Source: WGAB01 sp964406105 (GTDB lineage: Bacteria; Hydrothermota; Hydrothermia; WGAB01). Taken from it: DNA of 29,697 nucleotides. The first letter of the stretch is position 1; every line of letters begins with the position of its first letter. The stretch is from positions 1 to 29,697 of the forward strand of contig CAYOQK010000066.1 of assembly GCA_964406105.1 (NCBI GenBank), given 5' to 3'. The notes under the pieces were generated by a model. It was not told the DNA's origin. It saw only the letters and a program-made list of their open reading frames with translations, and did not search any database. The position numbers and the translations under genes are program-made. Shown in pieces: positions 7,773 to 15,671 of the stretch.

Positions 7773-8765
7773 ATGGATGCCATGGAAAGAATGCACCACC
7801 TGATCCGCTCCCTGCCGGATCAAATTCAGGAAGCCCTTGCCTTCCCCCTACCTGACCCGTGGGATGACCCTCCCTCTGCCCTTGTGTTCACCGGAATGGG
7901 CGGATCCGCCATTGCCGGCGCTCTGGTGGCCTCGCTGATGCCCGATGCCCCGGTGCCGGTGATTTCCTATCCCACTTACGGCTTGCCCGCCTTCGTGGAC
8001 CAACGGGCCTGGGTGTTTGTCACCAGTTACTCCGGCAACACTGAGGAAGCCCTGGCCAGTTTCCAAGAGGCCCAACAGCGGGGTGCCCATATCCTGGCCA
8101 TCAGTTCCAACGGCCAACTGGAAGCCTTGGCACGGCAATACGGAGCCGCCTTCGTCCAGATCCCGGCCGGCCTTCCTCCCCGCGCCGCTCTGGGCTACCT
8201 GTTCACCCCGCTGTACCGGTTCCTCCAAGCCGCTGGGTACCTGCAGGAAGAACTCGCCCCCCTGCCCGATTTTCTCCGACGTCTCCAAGAGGAACTGGAA
8301 TCCGAAGACTCCATCGCCCGGGACTTGGCCAACAAGTTTTACCTCCGACTCCCAGCCCTTTACGCCTCGCACCGGTTCTTTCCTGTGGCCCATCGGTGGA
8401 ACACCCAGATCAACGAAAACGCCAAGGCCTTGGCCCACACCGCTGAGTTCCCGGAAATGAACCACAACGAAATCACCGGGTTGATCCACCCCAAGGACCT
8501 GGTGGAAGGCGTATGGGCCGTGTTCCTGCATTTCCCTGAGGATCATCCCCGAATTGAAACTCGGATGAAGGAAACCGCAGATCTGATCGCCGAATCGGTA
8601 ATGGGCATCTCCCACCTCTACCCCTGGGGAGAAACCACACTGGAACATCTCTTCAGCCTGCTGTACCTGGGAGACTACGTGAGCCTGTACTTGGCCCAAG
8701 CCTATGGACAGGACCCTATTGCCATCCCCCGCATTGATGAACTCAAACGGAGGCTGAGCCGATGA
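7773..8765 (+). CDS. Bifunctional phosphoglucose/phosphomannose isomerase
   Basis: Predicted 330-residue SIS-domain enzyme interconverting glucose-6-P or mannose-6-P with fructose-6-P. It is the compact type known from archaea and thermophilic bacteria, with a similar length. GMGGSAIAG (41-49) and SYSGNTEE (85-92) form the sugar-phosphate site. PRAALGYL and the EMNHNEITG segment with its conserved His are present in order. AAGGAGG lies seven bases before the ATG. The gene begins a closely packed run and overlaps the nucleotidyltransferase by four bases (ATGA). Together with ManC at 25783-26856 it would supply mannose for GDP-mannose. Confidence 0.92.
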   Translation: MDAMERMHHLIRSLPDQIQEALAFPLPDPWDDPPSALVFTGMGGSAIAGALVASLMPDAPVPVISYPTYGLPAFVDQRAWVFVTSYSGNTEEALASFQEAQQRGAHILAISSNGQLEALARQYGAAFVQIPAGLPPRAALGYLFTPLYRFLQAAGYLQEELAPLPDFLRRLQEELESEDSIARDLANKFYLRLPALYASHRFFPVAHRWNTQINENAKALAHTAEFPEMNHNEITGLIHPKDLVEGVWAVFLHFPEDHPRIETRMKETADLIAESVMGISHLYPWGETTLEHLFSLLYLGDYVSLYLAQAYGQDPIAIPRIDELKRRLSR

Positions 8766-9787
8766 AGGCCGTGATCCCCGTGGCCGGCAAGGGCACACGC
8801 CTGCGGCCCCTCACCCATGTGACCCCCAAGCCCATGCTGCGGGTGGCCGGGAAACCCGTGATCCAACACATCGTGGAGCGCATCCAAACCCTGCCCTCCT
8901 TGGAGGGCCTGCATCTGGTCATCAGCCCGTGGATGGAGGAGGTCCCCCGGTTCGTGGAAACCATTGCCCGGGTCCCGGTCACCTACTCTGTTCAGGAGGA
9001 CCCTCAAGGGCTGGGGCATGCGGTGTTCATGGCCCGCACAGCGGTTCAACCCCACGAGGCCGTGTTCATCATCCTGGGAGACACCATCGTGGACCGGTCC
9101 TTTGACCAAGAGGTGACCCAGGGCCGGGACTTTGTCGCCGTCATTGAAGTGGAAGACCCCCGCCGTTTCGGTGTGGTGGAACTCAACGAGGCTGGCGAGA
9201 TCGTGCGGATGGTGGAAAAACCCGCCGATCCGCCCTCTCGCTTGGCCATCGCAGGTGTGTACTTCATCCAAGAGGCAGGCCGCCTCTTTGAAGCCCTGGA
9301 ATACATCATCCAGCACAACATCCGGACAGCCAGCCAAACCGGCAAAGGGGAGTTTCAACTCACCGATGCCCTCCAACGCATGCTGGACCTCGGCTGGAGG
9401 CCGGTGCCCCTTCTGCTGAACCCCGAAGACTGGCTGGACTGCGGCACCATGGAGGCGCTCTTGTCCACCAACGCCGTGCTGTTGGAACGGATGGGCGCCA
9501 CAGCCCAACGCGATGGCAACCTGATCCTGCCCCCGGTGCTCATTGAAGAAAGCGCCGAAATTGAGGGCTCCATCATCGGCCCGTACGCATACATTGAGTC
9601 CGGGGCCCGCATCCGCAACAGCATCGTGCGAAACTCCATCGTGTACACCGAGGCCGAGATTGAAAACATGGTGCTCGTGGACTCTGTGGTGGGCGAGTAC
9701 ACCGAACTCCGGGGCCACCACGACACCGTGCGACTGGCGCCCCACTCCAAGTACCACCGAGGCCTGTCCCATCCCGAGGGAACGTAA
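8762..9787 (+). CDS. Sugar-1-phosphate nucleotidylyltransferase with left-handed beta-helix tail
   Basis: Predicted 341-residue cytoplasmic enzyme forming an NDP-sugar from sugar-1-P and NTP. The N-terminal domain has GKGTRLRPLT (9-18) plus the TPKP lysine, QGLGHAV (82-88), LGDT with a metal-binding Asp (105-108), VEKP (151-154), KGEFQLTDAL (195-204) and DWLDCGT (223-229). Residues from about 255 show hexapeptide periodicity (SIIGPYAYIESGARI and following), the left-handed helix found in long archaeal-type glucose-1-P thymidylyltransferases and GlmU-like enzymes. dTTP or UTP with glucose is likely, but GlcNAc-1-P is possible. The ATG overlaps the preceding stop, indicating translational coupling. 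Confidence 0.88.
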   Translation: MKAVIPVAGKGTRLRPLTHVTPKPMLRVAGKPVIQHIVERIQTLPSLEGLHLVISPWMEEVPRFVETIARVPVTYSVQEDPQGLGHAVFMARTAVQPHEAVFIILGDTIVDRSFDQEVTQGRDFVAVIEVEDPRRFGVVELNEAGEIVRMVEKPADPPSRLAIAGVYFIQEAGRLFEALEYIIQHNIRTASQTGKGEFQLTDALQRMLDLGWRPVPLLLNPEDWLDCGTMEALLSTNAVLLERMGATAQRDGNLILPPVLIEESAEIEGSIIGPYAYIESGARIRNSIVRNSIVYTEAEIENMVLVDSVVGEYTELRGHHDTVRLAPHSKYHRGLSHPEGT

Positions 9788-9790
9788 GTC

Positions 9791-10219
9791 ATGTTTTACC
9801 ATTTCCACGGCCGCCGACGGGGCCGCGTGATGGCCATGGAGGCCCTGTATCGGCACCACCAAATGGCCGAAGATCCCCTCCGAATCCTGGAGGAGATCCT
9901 CCGGCGGGAACAGGCCGAGGAAAGAGAAGCCTCCCTGGCCCGCCAAATCGTGGAGGCCTATCAAACCAATCGGCCACGGATCCAACAACTGCTGGAGGAC
10001 GCCCTGGAAAATTGGGACCTTCACCGGTTGATGCTGCTGGATCGCACCATCCTGGAGGTGGGGTTGGCCGAGATCCTGGGGGTACCTGACACTCCCCCTC
10101 AGGTTGCCATCAACGAGGCCGTGGAACTCGCCAAAATCTACTCCTCGGAAAAGTCTCCCGCCTTCGTCAACGGCGTTCTGGACGCCATCCGCAAAAAACT
10201 GGAGGCAGGACCCCCATGA
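9791..10219 (+). CDS. nusB: Transcription antitermination factor NusB
   Basis: Predicted 142-residue all-helical RNA-binding protein, normal for the family. It binds boxA RNA with NusE (S10) in rRNA antitermination. The Arg-rich start (GRRRGRVMAMEALY) leads helix 1. The C-terminal signature INEAVELAKIYSSEKSPAFVN followed by GVLDAI is diagnostic. It starts 3 bases after the nucleotidyltransferase stop with a weak GAGGG upstream, and its TGA overlaps the next ATG, so it is embedded in the operon. Confidence 0.95.
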   Translation: MFYHFHGRRRGRVMAMEALYRHHQMAEDPLRILEEILRREQAEEREASLARQIVEAYQTNRPRIQQLLEDALENWDLHRLMLLDRTILEVGLAEILGVPDTPPQVAINEAVELAKIYSSEKSPAFVNGVLDAIRKKLEAGPP

Positions 10220-10953
10220 GGTACGCCGTACTCTCCGACGTGCACGGAAACCTGCACGCTCTGGAGGCTGTGCTGGATCATCTCCAGGAAGTGGCGCCCG
10301 ATCGGATCGTCTTCCTGGGCGACGCTGTCGGCTACGGGGCCTTTCCCAACGAGTGCGTGGCAAAGATCCAAGCCGTGGCCGAGGTGGCCCTGATGGGAAA
10401 CCACGATTACGCAGTGCTGAACCCCGCAGAGCGCACGGTGTTCAACCCCTACGCCCGCGAGGCCATTGAGTGGACCGACCGCCAACTGAACCCCGAGGCA
10501 CGCCAATACCTGGCCCAACGCCCCTTGACCGCCACCTTGGAACCTGGCGTTTGCGCGGTTCACGCCTCTCCCCACAACCCCTTAGAATGGCTCTACATCT
10601 TCACTCCGGCCCAGGCCCAGGTGCAGTTCCGCTACGTTGAAGGCTGGCTCTGCTTCTTCGGCCACACCCATCTGCCTGTGGTGTACCGAGAAACCCAGGG
10701 GCCCGAGGCTGAGGTGCTCCTTACGGGTGAGGGCAGCCTTACCCTGAACCGCAAAGAACGGTACCTGATCAACCCCGGCAGCGTGGGCCAACCCCGAGAC
10801 CGTGATCCCCGGGCCTCCTTCCTGCTGGTGGACACCGACACCGGGCATTTGGAAATCCGACGACTGGCCTATCCCATCGCCCAAGCCCAGGAGGCCATCC
10901 TTCGGGCGGGCCTTCCCCCCTTCCTGGCCGAGCGTTTGGCCATAGGCTACTAA
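10216..10953 (+). CDS. Metallophosphoesterase of the YfcE/MJ0936 type
   Basis: Predicted 245-residue calcineurin-fold phosphodiesterase. The metal-binding motifs appear in order: DVHGN with Asp8 and His10, GDAVGYG with Asp36, GNHD (61-64), VHAS with His116 and GHTH with His150 and His152. INPGSVGQPRD near residue 195 is typical of the subfamily. Substrate unknown; relatives act on phosphodiesters or nucleotides in vitro. It overlaps nusB by four bases (ATGA) and is followed by rsmD after 3 bases. Confidence 0.9.
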   Translation: MRYAVLSDVHGNLHALEAVLDHLQEVAPDRIVFLGDAVGYGAFPNECVAKIQAVAEVALMGNHDYAVLNPAERTVFNPYAREAIEWTDRQLNPEARQYLAQRPLTATLEPGVCAVHASPHNPLEWLYIFTPAQAQVQFRYVEGWLCFFGHTHLPVVYRETQGPEAEVLLTGEGSLTLNRKERYLINPGSVGQPRDRDPRASFLLVDTDTGHLEIRRLAYPIAQAQEAILRAGLPPFLAERLAIGY

Positions 10954-10956
10954 GCC

Positions 10957-11520
10957 ATGAAACGCGGTGCAGAGATCTCCGGCGGTGCCCTGCGGGGCCG
11001 AAAAATCCGGATCCCCCAAGGAATCCGACCCACCCAGGGCATCGTGAAACGCTCAGTGTTTGACCGCTTAGGCTCCCTGGTTCATGGGAGCCGATTCCTG
11101 GAACTCTTCGCTGGCAGTGGTGCCGTGGGGATTGAGGCCCTTTCCCGCGGAGCCCGTGAGGTGTGGTTCGTGGAGAAATCGGGCAAAGGCGTGCGGACCC
11201 TGCGGGCCAACCTCAAGGATCTGGGCCTGGAACCCAGGGCCACCGTGATCCATGGCGATGCCCTAAAGGTGGCCGCCAGCCTGGTCCAACAGGGAAAGGT
11301 GTTTGACCTGATCTTCGCCGACCCCCCGTACCACTTTGACCGGTACACGGATCTTTTGAAACTCTGCCGACATCTGCTGGTTCCCAACGAAGGGATCCTG
11401 ATCCTGGAAACCCGTAAAACCACCGAGATCGCAGAGGTCTCGGGTTTGGAGAAAATCAAGGAGGTGCTCCTTGGCGACACACAAGTCACCTTCTATCGCC
11501 GTGTATCCGGGGAGTTTTGA
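10957..11520 (+). CDS. rsmD: 16S rRNA (guanine966-N2)-methyltransferase RsmD
   Basis: Predicted 187-residue SAM-dependent methyltransferase. It has the N-terminal family signature RPTQGIVKRSVFDRL (24-38), SAM motif I LELFAGSGAVGIEALSRGA (48-66) and the catalytic DPPY motif (122-125) for amino-group methylation. Length is normal. It methylates G966 (E. coli numbering) during small-subunit assembly. The last 50 bases overlap the start of coaD, a pair often adjacent in bacteria. Confidence 0.93.
   Translation: MKRGAEISGGALRGRKIRIPQGIRPTQGIVKRSVFDRLGSLVHGSRFLELFAGSGAVGIEALSRGAREVWFVEKSGKGVRTLRANLKDLGLEPRATVIHGDALKVAASLVQQGKVFDLIFADPPYHFDRYTDLLKLCRHLLVPNEGILILETRKTTEIAEVSGLEKIKEVLLGDTQVTFYRRVSGEF
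11458..11473 (+). promoter_or_regulatory. Shine-Dalgarno and TTG start of coaD, inside rsmD
   Basis: AAGGAGGTG (11458-11466) lies four bases before TTG 11471-11473, within the rsmD coding region. No ATG exists in the coaD frame here. The only other candidate, GTG 11501, has no Shine-Dalgarno and would remove residues normally preceding the YPGSFDP motif. The TTG is therefore the best start. Confidence 0.85.
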
Positions 11521-12016
11521 TCCCATCACCCTGGGTCACCTGGACATCATCCGCCGGGCCCATCGGCTCTTTGATCGCTTGGTGGTGGCTGTGGCCGATC
11601 CCCTGCGGAAATCCCCGCTGATCCCGCTGGACCAACGTGTCGCCCTCATTGAAGAAGTGGTCCAGGAATTCCCCAACGTCACCGTGGAAAAACTGGAGGG
11701 GTTGCTCGTGGACTTCGCCCGAGCCCACAGGGCAGTGGCGATCGTTCGGGGACTTCGGGCGGTTTCCGACTTTGAATACGAGTTCAAAATGGCGTGGATG
11801 AACCGCCGTCTGTGCCCGGAGGTGGAAACCCTGTTTCTGATCCCCTCAGAGGAGTATGCCTTCCTATCGTCCAGCCTGGTCAAGGAGATCGCCTTTTTGG
11901 GTGGCGACTTTGAAAGCCTGGTCCCCCCGCCCGTGGCCCGGGCCCTGCGCACCTTTGTCGCCCAACAAAAGAACCCAGGAGAAACCTTCCACGAACCCCC
12001 GGATAGCGGACTGTAA
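11471..12016 (+). CDS. coaD: Phosphopantetheine adenylyltransferase CoaD
   Basis: Predicted 181-residue enzyme of coenzyme A biosynthesis, transferring AMP from ATP to 4'-phosphopantetheine. The nucleotidyltransferase signature PGSFDPITLGH (13-23, an HIGH-type motif) is followed by IVRGLRAVSDFEYE and by the family C-terminal segment with SSSLVKEIAFLGGD, which binds the triphosphate. Slightly longer than the usual ~160 residues because of a C-terminal extension of about 20. It starts at TTG and overlaps rsmD by 50 bases in another frame. It is the last gene of this + strand run. Confidence 0.94.
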   Translation: MATHKSPSIAVYPGSFDPITLGHLDIIRRAHRLFDRLVVAVADPLRKSPLIPLDQRVALIEEVVQEFPNVTVEKLEGLLVDFARAHRAVAIVRGLRAVSDFEYEFKMAWMNRRLCPEVETLFLIPSEEYAFLSSSLVKEIAFLGGDFESLVPPPVARALRTFVAQQKNPGETFHEPPDSGL

Positions 12017-12106
12017 CGGGAAACCGCTGGGCCTCTCAATCTGCAACGATTCCAGAGCCACGGTTTCCGTTCGGGTGTCTCTCCGCGGGATTCCAGGCCC
12101 GGTTTC

Positions 12107-12139
12107 AAAAAATCTGGGCCCCGCCTGCAGGCGGGGCCC
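12107..12139 (-). terminator. Rho-independent terminator of the DUF3078-like gene
   Basis: Bases 12116-12139 form a perfect 24-base palindrome: the arm GGGCCCCGCC and its complement around TGCA. Read on the minus strand it is followed by AGA and then six T residues (12112 to 12107). It lies 26 bases beyond the stop of the minus-strand gene. On the plus strand no T tract follows, so it would not clearly terminate coaD transcripts. Confidence 0.88.
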
Positions 12140-12165
12140 ACGGAATGCAGCCCAAAGCCCTCGGG

Positions 12166-12966
12166 TTAGAAGAACCGGTAGGTCAGTCCCAGGGCCAGGT
12201 TCTCACGGATCTGCGCCCGGTCCACCACGTCCTTGTCGTAAAGGATCTCGCCGAACAGGGTGAGTTCCACGAACTTCGCCAGGGAAACCCCTAAGGTGTG
12301 TTTCCAGTCCACATCCGGAGACTTCCAGCGATCGTCGGCAGGGTCGGACTCCGAGTTATACAAGGCTTTGAAAACCCGCAGCTCGGTTTCATACAGGATC
12401 CGCTCCGAGATCACCCGTTTGCCCCACAATACGGTTTCCACACCGCCTTCCACCGGTGTGGGAGCCTCCACCGAGCGATCCATGAGTTCCCGAAAGGCCA
12501 TACCAAAGCGGCCGTTCAACTCGGCCGTTTCGGTTTTCACAAAAGACCGCGCCAAACCCAACCCCTCGGTCCAGGTCAAGGGGTTGAGGTACAGGTCGTT
12601 GGCCGCATCGTGAAACTGGCTCAAGAGCCGCAGGGATACATAGGGATCCACCAGCCACCCTCGGGTGATCTGGAGTACCGCCTCATCCTCTACGAGATCG
12701 GCCGACTTCTGGGGTGGGGTCCAGCGCTGGGTCTCCGCATCCTGCTGATACGTTTGGCCGTACTGAAGTTTCAGGCGATTGGTGAACAGCACATACTCCG
12801 TAAGCGCCTTTTCCGCATGCGCATTCACCACGGCCGTCCAGGTCACTGAACTCACCTCGGTGCCTGCCCAGGCGGTGTTATAGTAGTTTTGGGTGAGCTG
12901 CAGGCCTGCGTCCAGGGTGAAGGACCAACCGCCAGCCAATAGGGTCAACATCGCAAGGCTCCACAT
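12166..12966 (-). CDS. DUF3078-like outer-membrane protein
   Basis: Predicted 266-residue protein with a signal peptide (about residues 1-15), then LDAGLQLTQNYYNTAWAG and a series of amphipathic strands, ending in Phe-Phe (LTYRFF) as in BAM substrates. The N-terminal texture (tandem Asn/Tyr, WAG, then SVTWTAVVNAHAEKAL) matches my memory of DUF3078 proteins from Bacteroidetes and relatives, whose function is unknown. AAAGGAGGT (minus strand 12979 to 12971) lies five bases before the ATG. It is transcribed away from metK across a short shared region and ends in its own terminator, so it is a single-gene unit. Confidence 0.68.
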   Translation of the reverse strand: MWSLAMLTLLAGGWSFTLDAGLQLTQNYYNTAWAGTEVSSVTWTAVVNAHAEKALTEYVLFTNRLKLQYGQTYQQDAETQRWTPPQKSADLVEDEAVLQITRGWLVDPYVSLRLLSQFHDAANDLYLNPLTWTEGLGLARSFVKTETAELNGRFGMAFRELMDRSVEAPTPVEGGVETVLWGKRVISERILYETELRVFKALYNSESDPADDRWKSPDVDWKHTLGVSLAKFVELTLFGEILYDKDVVDRAQIRENLALGLTYRFF

Positions 12967-12997
12967 ATCTACCTCCTTTCGTGTAAATCTTGAGCCA

Positions 12998-13026
12998 TTG
13001 CATCGTTTACAGGGCGAGAGTATAAT
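12998..13026 (+). promoter_or_regulatory. Sigma70-type promoter of the metK operon
   Basis: A perfect -10 TATAAT (13021-13026) follows TTGCAT (12998-13003) after 17 bases. Transcription from about 13033 leaves a 25-base leader containing GGGAGG before the TTG start at 13058. An upstream in-frame ATG at 13025 lies inside the -10 box and so cannot be in the transcript. Confidence 0.7.
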
Positions 13027-13043
13027 GGCAAACCACTTTTCCC

Positions 13044-13060
13044 GGGAGGATTCAGCCTTG
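13044..13060 (+). promoter_or_regulatory. Shine-Dalgarno and TTG start codon of metK
   Basis: GGGAGG (13044-13049) is eight bases before TTG 13058-13060. Starting here gives MAKTQTRRLFTSESVTEGHP, the normal beginning of MetK. Confidence 0.85.
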
Positions 13061-14212
13061 GCAAAGACTCAAACACGTCGTTTGTTCACCTCCGAATCGG
13101 TTACCGAGGGGCACCCGGACAAGATCTGCGACCAGGTGTCCGACGCCATCCTGGACGCCGTGTTGGCCGACGATCCTCAGAGCCGGGTGGCCATTGAGGC
13201 CCTCACCACCCGAGGGCTCGTGATCGTGGCCGGTGAACTGAGCACCCACACCTACGTGGACATTCCCGAGGTGGTGCGCGAAGTGGTACGTGAAGCCGGC
13301 TACACACGCCCAGAGTACGGCTTTGAGTACTCCTCTCTGGCCGTGCTCACCTCCATCCAGGAGCAAAGCCCCGACATCTACCGTGGCGTAAAGGTGGGGG
13401 GCGCCGGAGACCAAGGCATGATGTTCGGCTTTGCCGTGGACGAAACCCCAGAACTCATGCCCATGCCCATCATGCTGGCCCACCGACTGGTGCGCCGCCT
13501 CGCTTGGGTACGGAAGAACCAGGTGCTCACCTACCTGCGGCCGGATGGCAAATCCCAGGTAACCGTAGCTTACGAGAACGACCGGCCGGTCCGCGTGGAC
13601 ACCATCGTGATCAGTGCCCAGCATTGCCCGGATGTCCATATGGACGATCTCCGGCAAGACATCATTGAGCACGTGATCCAACCCGTGATCCCCAAGGAGT
13701 TGATGGACCGGGAAACCCGCATCTTCATCAATCCCACCGGCCGTTTCGTGATCGGAGGGCCCGTGGGAGACACCGGGGTCACCGGCCGCAAAATCATGGT
13801 GGACTCCTACGGCGGCTACGCCCGCCACGGTGGGGGGTGCTTCTCCGGGAAAGACCCCACCAAGGTGGACCGCTCGGCGGCCTACATGGCCCGTTATATC
13901 GCCAAGAACCTGGTCAAGGCTGGCGTGGCCCGCAAGGTGGAAGTGCAACTGGCCTATGCCATCGGGGTGCAGCAGCCGGTGGCCATCTATGTAGACACCT
14001 TTGGTACCTCCGAGGTTCCAGAAAATCGGATCGTTGAGGCCATCCGCAAACGGTACGACCTCTCTCCCTGGGGCATCATCAAGCACCTCAACCTGCAACG
14101 TCCCATCTACCGCCGCACGGCTGTTTACGGCCACTTCGGCCGCGAGGAGGACGGCTTCACGTGGGAACTAACGGACACCGCCAAGGACCTAAGGGAGCTG
14201 ATCTATGGCTGA
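13058..14212 (+). CDS. metK: S-adenosylmethionine synthetase
   Basis: Predicted 384-residue enzyme making S-adenosylmethionine from methionine and ATP, normal length. SESVTEGHPDKICDQ is at the N-terminus (His19, Asp21 for ATP and Mg), GAGDQGMMFG follows, then the glycine-rich loop region GGPVGDTGVTGRKIMVDSYG and GGGCFSGKDPTKVDRSAAY. The usual motif is GGGAFSGKD; a Cys replaces Ala here. The start is a TTG, chosen from the Shine-Dalgarno and promoter geometry. The last eight bases overlap gltX. It opens a five-gene run ending with an ABC exporter. Confidence 0.95.
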   Translation: MAKTQTRRLFTSESVTEGHPDKICDQVSDAILDAVLADDPQSRVAIEALTTRGLVIVAGELSTHTYVDIPEVVREVVREAGYTRPEYGFEYSSLAVLTSIQEQSPDIYRGVKVGGAGDQGMMFGFAVDETPELMPMPIMLAHRLVRRLAWVRKNQVLTYLRPDGKSQVTVAYENDRPVRVDTIVISAQHCPDVHMDDLRQDIIEHVIQPVIPKELMDRETRIFINPTGRFVIGGPVGDTGVTGRKIMVDSYGGYARHGGGCFSGKDPTKVDRSAAYMARYIAKNLVKAGVARKVEVQLAYAIGVQQPVAIYVDTFGTSEVPENRIVEAIRKRYDLSPWGIIKHLNLQRPIYRRTAVYGHFGREEDGFTWELTDTAKDLRELIYG

Positions 14213-15671
14213 CCTCGGCCCGGTTCGCGTCCGCTTCGCCCCTTCACCCACGGGATACCTCCACGTGGGTGGGGCCCGCACGGCCCTGTACAACTTCCTG
14301 TTCGCCCGAAAGCACGGAGGCCAGTTCATCCTCCGCATAGAGGACACCGACCGCACCCGCTTCGTGCCCGACTCGGTACAGGACATCATGGAAAGCCTAC
14401 AATGGCTCGGCATTGAATGGGACGAAGGGCCCGATAAAGGCGGCCCGGTGGGCCCGTACGTGCAATCCGAGCGGGTGTCCCTTTACCAAAAACTGGCCCA
14501 TGAACTCGTGGAAAAGGGACACGCATACCGGTGCTTCTGCCCCCCCGAACGGCTCCAGCAACTCCGGGAACTCCAAAAGAAGATGGGGCTGCGCACCGGA
14601 TACGATCGCCGATGCCGGAATCTCTCTGAGGAGGAAATCCAACGACACCTGGCCGAGGGCAAACCCTATGTGATCCGCCTAAAGGTGCCCTTGGAGGGGG
14701 AAACCGTGTTTCACGACTACCTACGGGGCGAGATCCGCTACGACAACCGGGAACTGGAGGACATCATCCTGCTCAAATCCGATGGGTTTCCCACCTACCA
14801 CTTGGCCAACGTGATTGACGACCACCTGATGGGCATCACCCACGTGCTCCGAGCCGACGAGTGGATCCCTTCCACCCCGTATCACGTGCTGCTGTACCAG
14901 GCCTTTGGCTGGGATCCACCGGTGTTTGCCCACCTGCCTGTGATCCTTTCTCCCGACGGCAAAGGGAAACTCTCCAAACGCCACGGTGCCACGGCGGTGC
15001 GGGAGTTTCGGGAGCAGGGCTACCTACCCGAGGCCCTGGTCAACTTCCTGGCCCTTTTGGGCTGGTCGCCTGGCGATGATCGCGAGATCCTGAGTTTGGA
15101 GGAGATGATCCAAGCCTTTGACCTGAAACGGGTGGGAAAACGCGGGGCGGTGTTTGATTACCAAAAACTCCAGTGGATGAACGGCGAGTACATTCGCCGT
15201 TTGAGCGTAGAAGAGCTCTATCAACGGGCCCTGCCCTTTATGGAACGGGCAGGCCTGGTGAAAACCCCGGAGGACCGGGAGAAGTTCCGCAAAATCGTGC
15301 CTCTGCTGCAGGAGCGGGTCAAAACCCTGGGCGAGTTTCCTCAAGCCGCGGAGTACTTCTTCCGCGAGGTGGAAACCTACGACGAAAAGGGCCTCAAGAA
15401 ACACCTCAAAGATCCCCAGGTGCTGAACTACCTGGCGCTACTGCGCGATCGTCTCGCCGCTTTAGAAGACTTCAACAAGGACACGGTGGAGCAAACCCTG
15501 CGACAACTGGCTCAGGAATTGGGGGTAAGTGCGGGCAAACTCATCCACCCTACGCGGCTCGCTTTAACCGGCCGTACGTACGGCCCAGGCCTCTTTGAGC
15601 TCATGGAGGTCCTGGGAAAGGAAACCTGTCTCAAACGCCTGGACCAATTCATCCGGCGCCATGCATCATGA
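14205..15671 (+). CDS. gltX: Glutamyl-tRNA synthetase
   Basis: Predicted 488-residue class I aminoacyl-tRNA synthetase charging tRNA-Glu, and perhaps tRNA-Gln if non-discriminating, which I cannot tell. The HIGH motif appears as HVGG (20-23) in FAPSPTGYLHVGG, and the KMSKS loop as KLSKR (255-259). IDDHLMGITHVLRADEW precedes the loop, and a helical anticodon-binding region fills residues ~320-488. The ATG overlaps the metK stop region by eight bases (ATGGCTGA), so translation is probably coupled. Confidence 0.95.
   Translation: MADLGPVRVRFAPSPTGYLHVGGARTALYNFLFARKHGGQFILRIEDTDRTRFVPDSVQDIMESLQWLGIEWDEGPDKGGPVGPYVQSERVSLYQKLAHELVEKGHAYRCFCPPERLQQLRELQKKMGLRTGYDRRCRNLSEEEIQRHLAEGKPYVIRLKVPLEGETVFHDYLRGEIRYDNRELEDIILLKSDGFPTYHLANVIDDHLMGITHVLRADEWIPSTPYHVLLYQAFGWDPPVFAHLPVILSPDGKGKLSKRHGATAVREFREQGYLPEALVNFLALLGWSPGDDREILSLEEMIQAFDLKRVGKRGAVFDYQKLQWMNGEYIRRLSVEELYQRALPFMERAGLVKTPEDREKFRKIVPLLQERVKTLGEFPQAAEYFFREVETYDEKGLKKHLKDPQVLNYLALLRDRLAALEDFNKDTVEQTLRQLAQELGVSAGKLIHPTRLALTGRTYGPGLFELMEVLGKETCLKRLDQFIRRHAS

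Noticed and set aside
8702..10363. 553-codon open frame antisense to the nucleotidyltransferase and nusB
   Set aside because: Same GC-driven shadow. It spans three well-identified genes with overlapping starts and stops and has no recognisable domain.
12893..13057. N-terminal extension of metK
   Set aside because: It would cross the start of the divergent DUF3078-like gene and the metK promoter itself. The TTG at 13058 has the Shine-Dalgarno.
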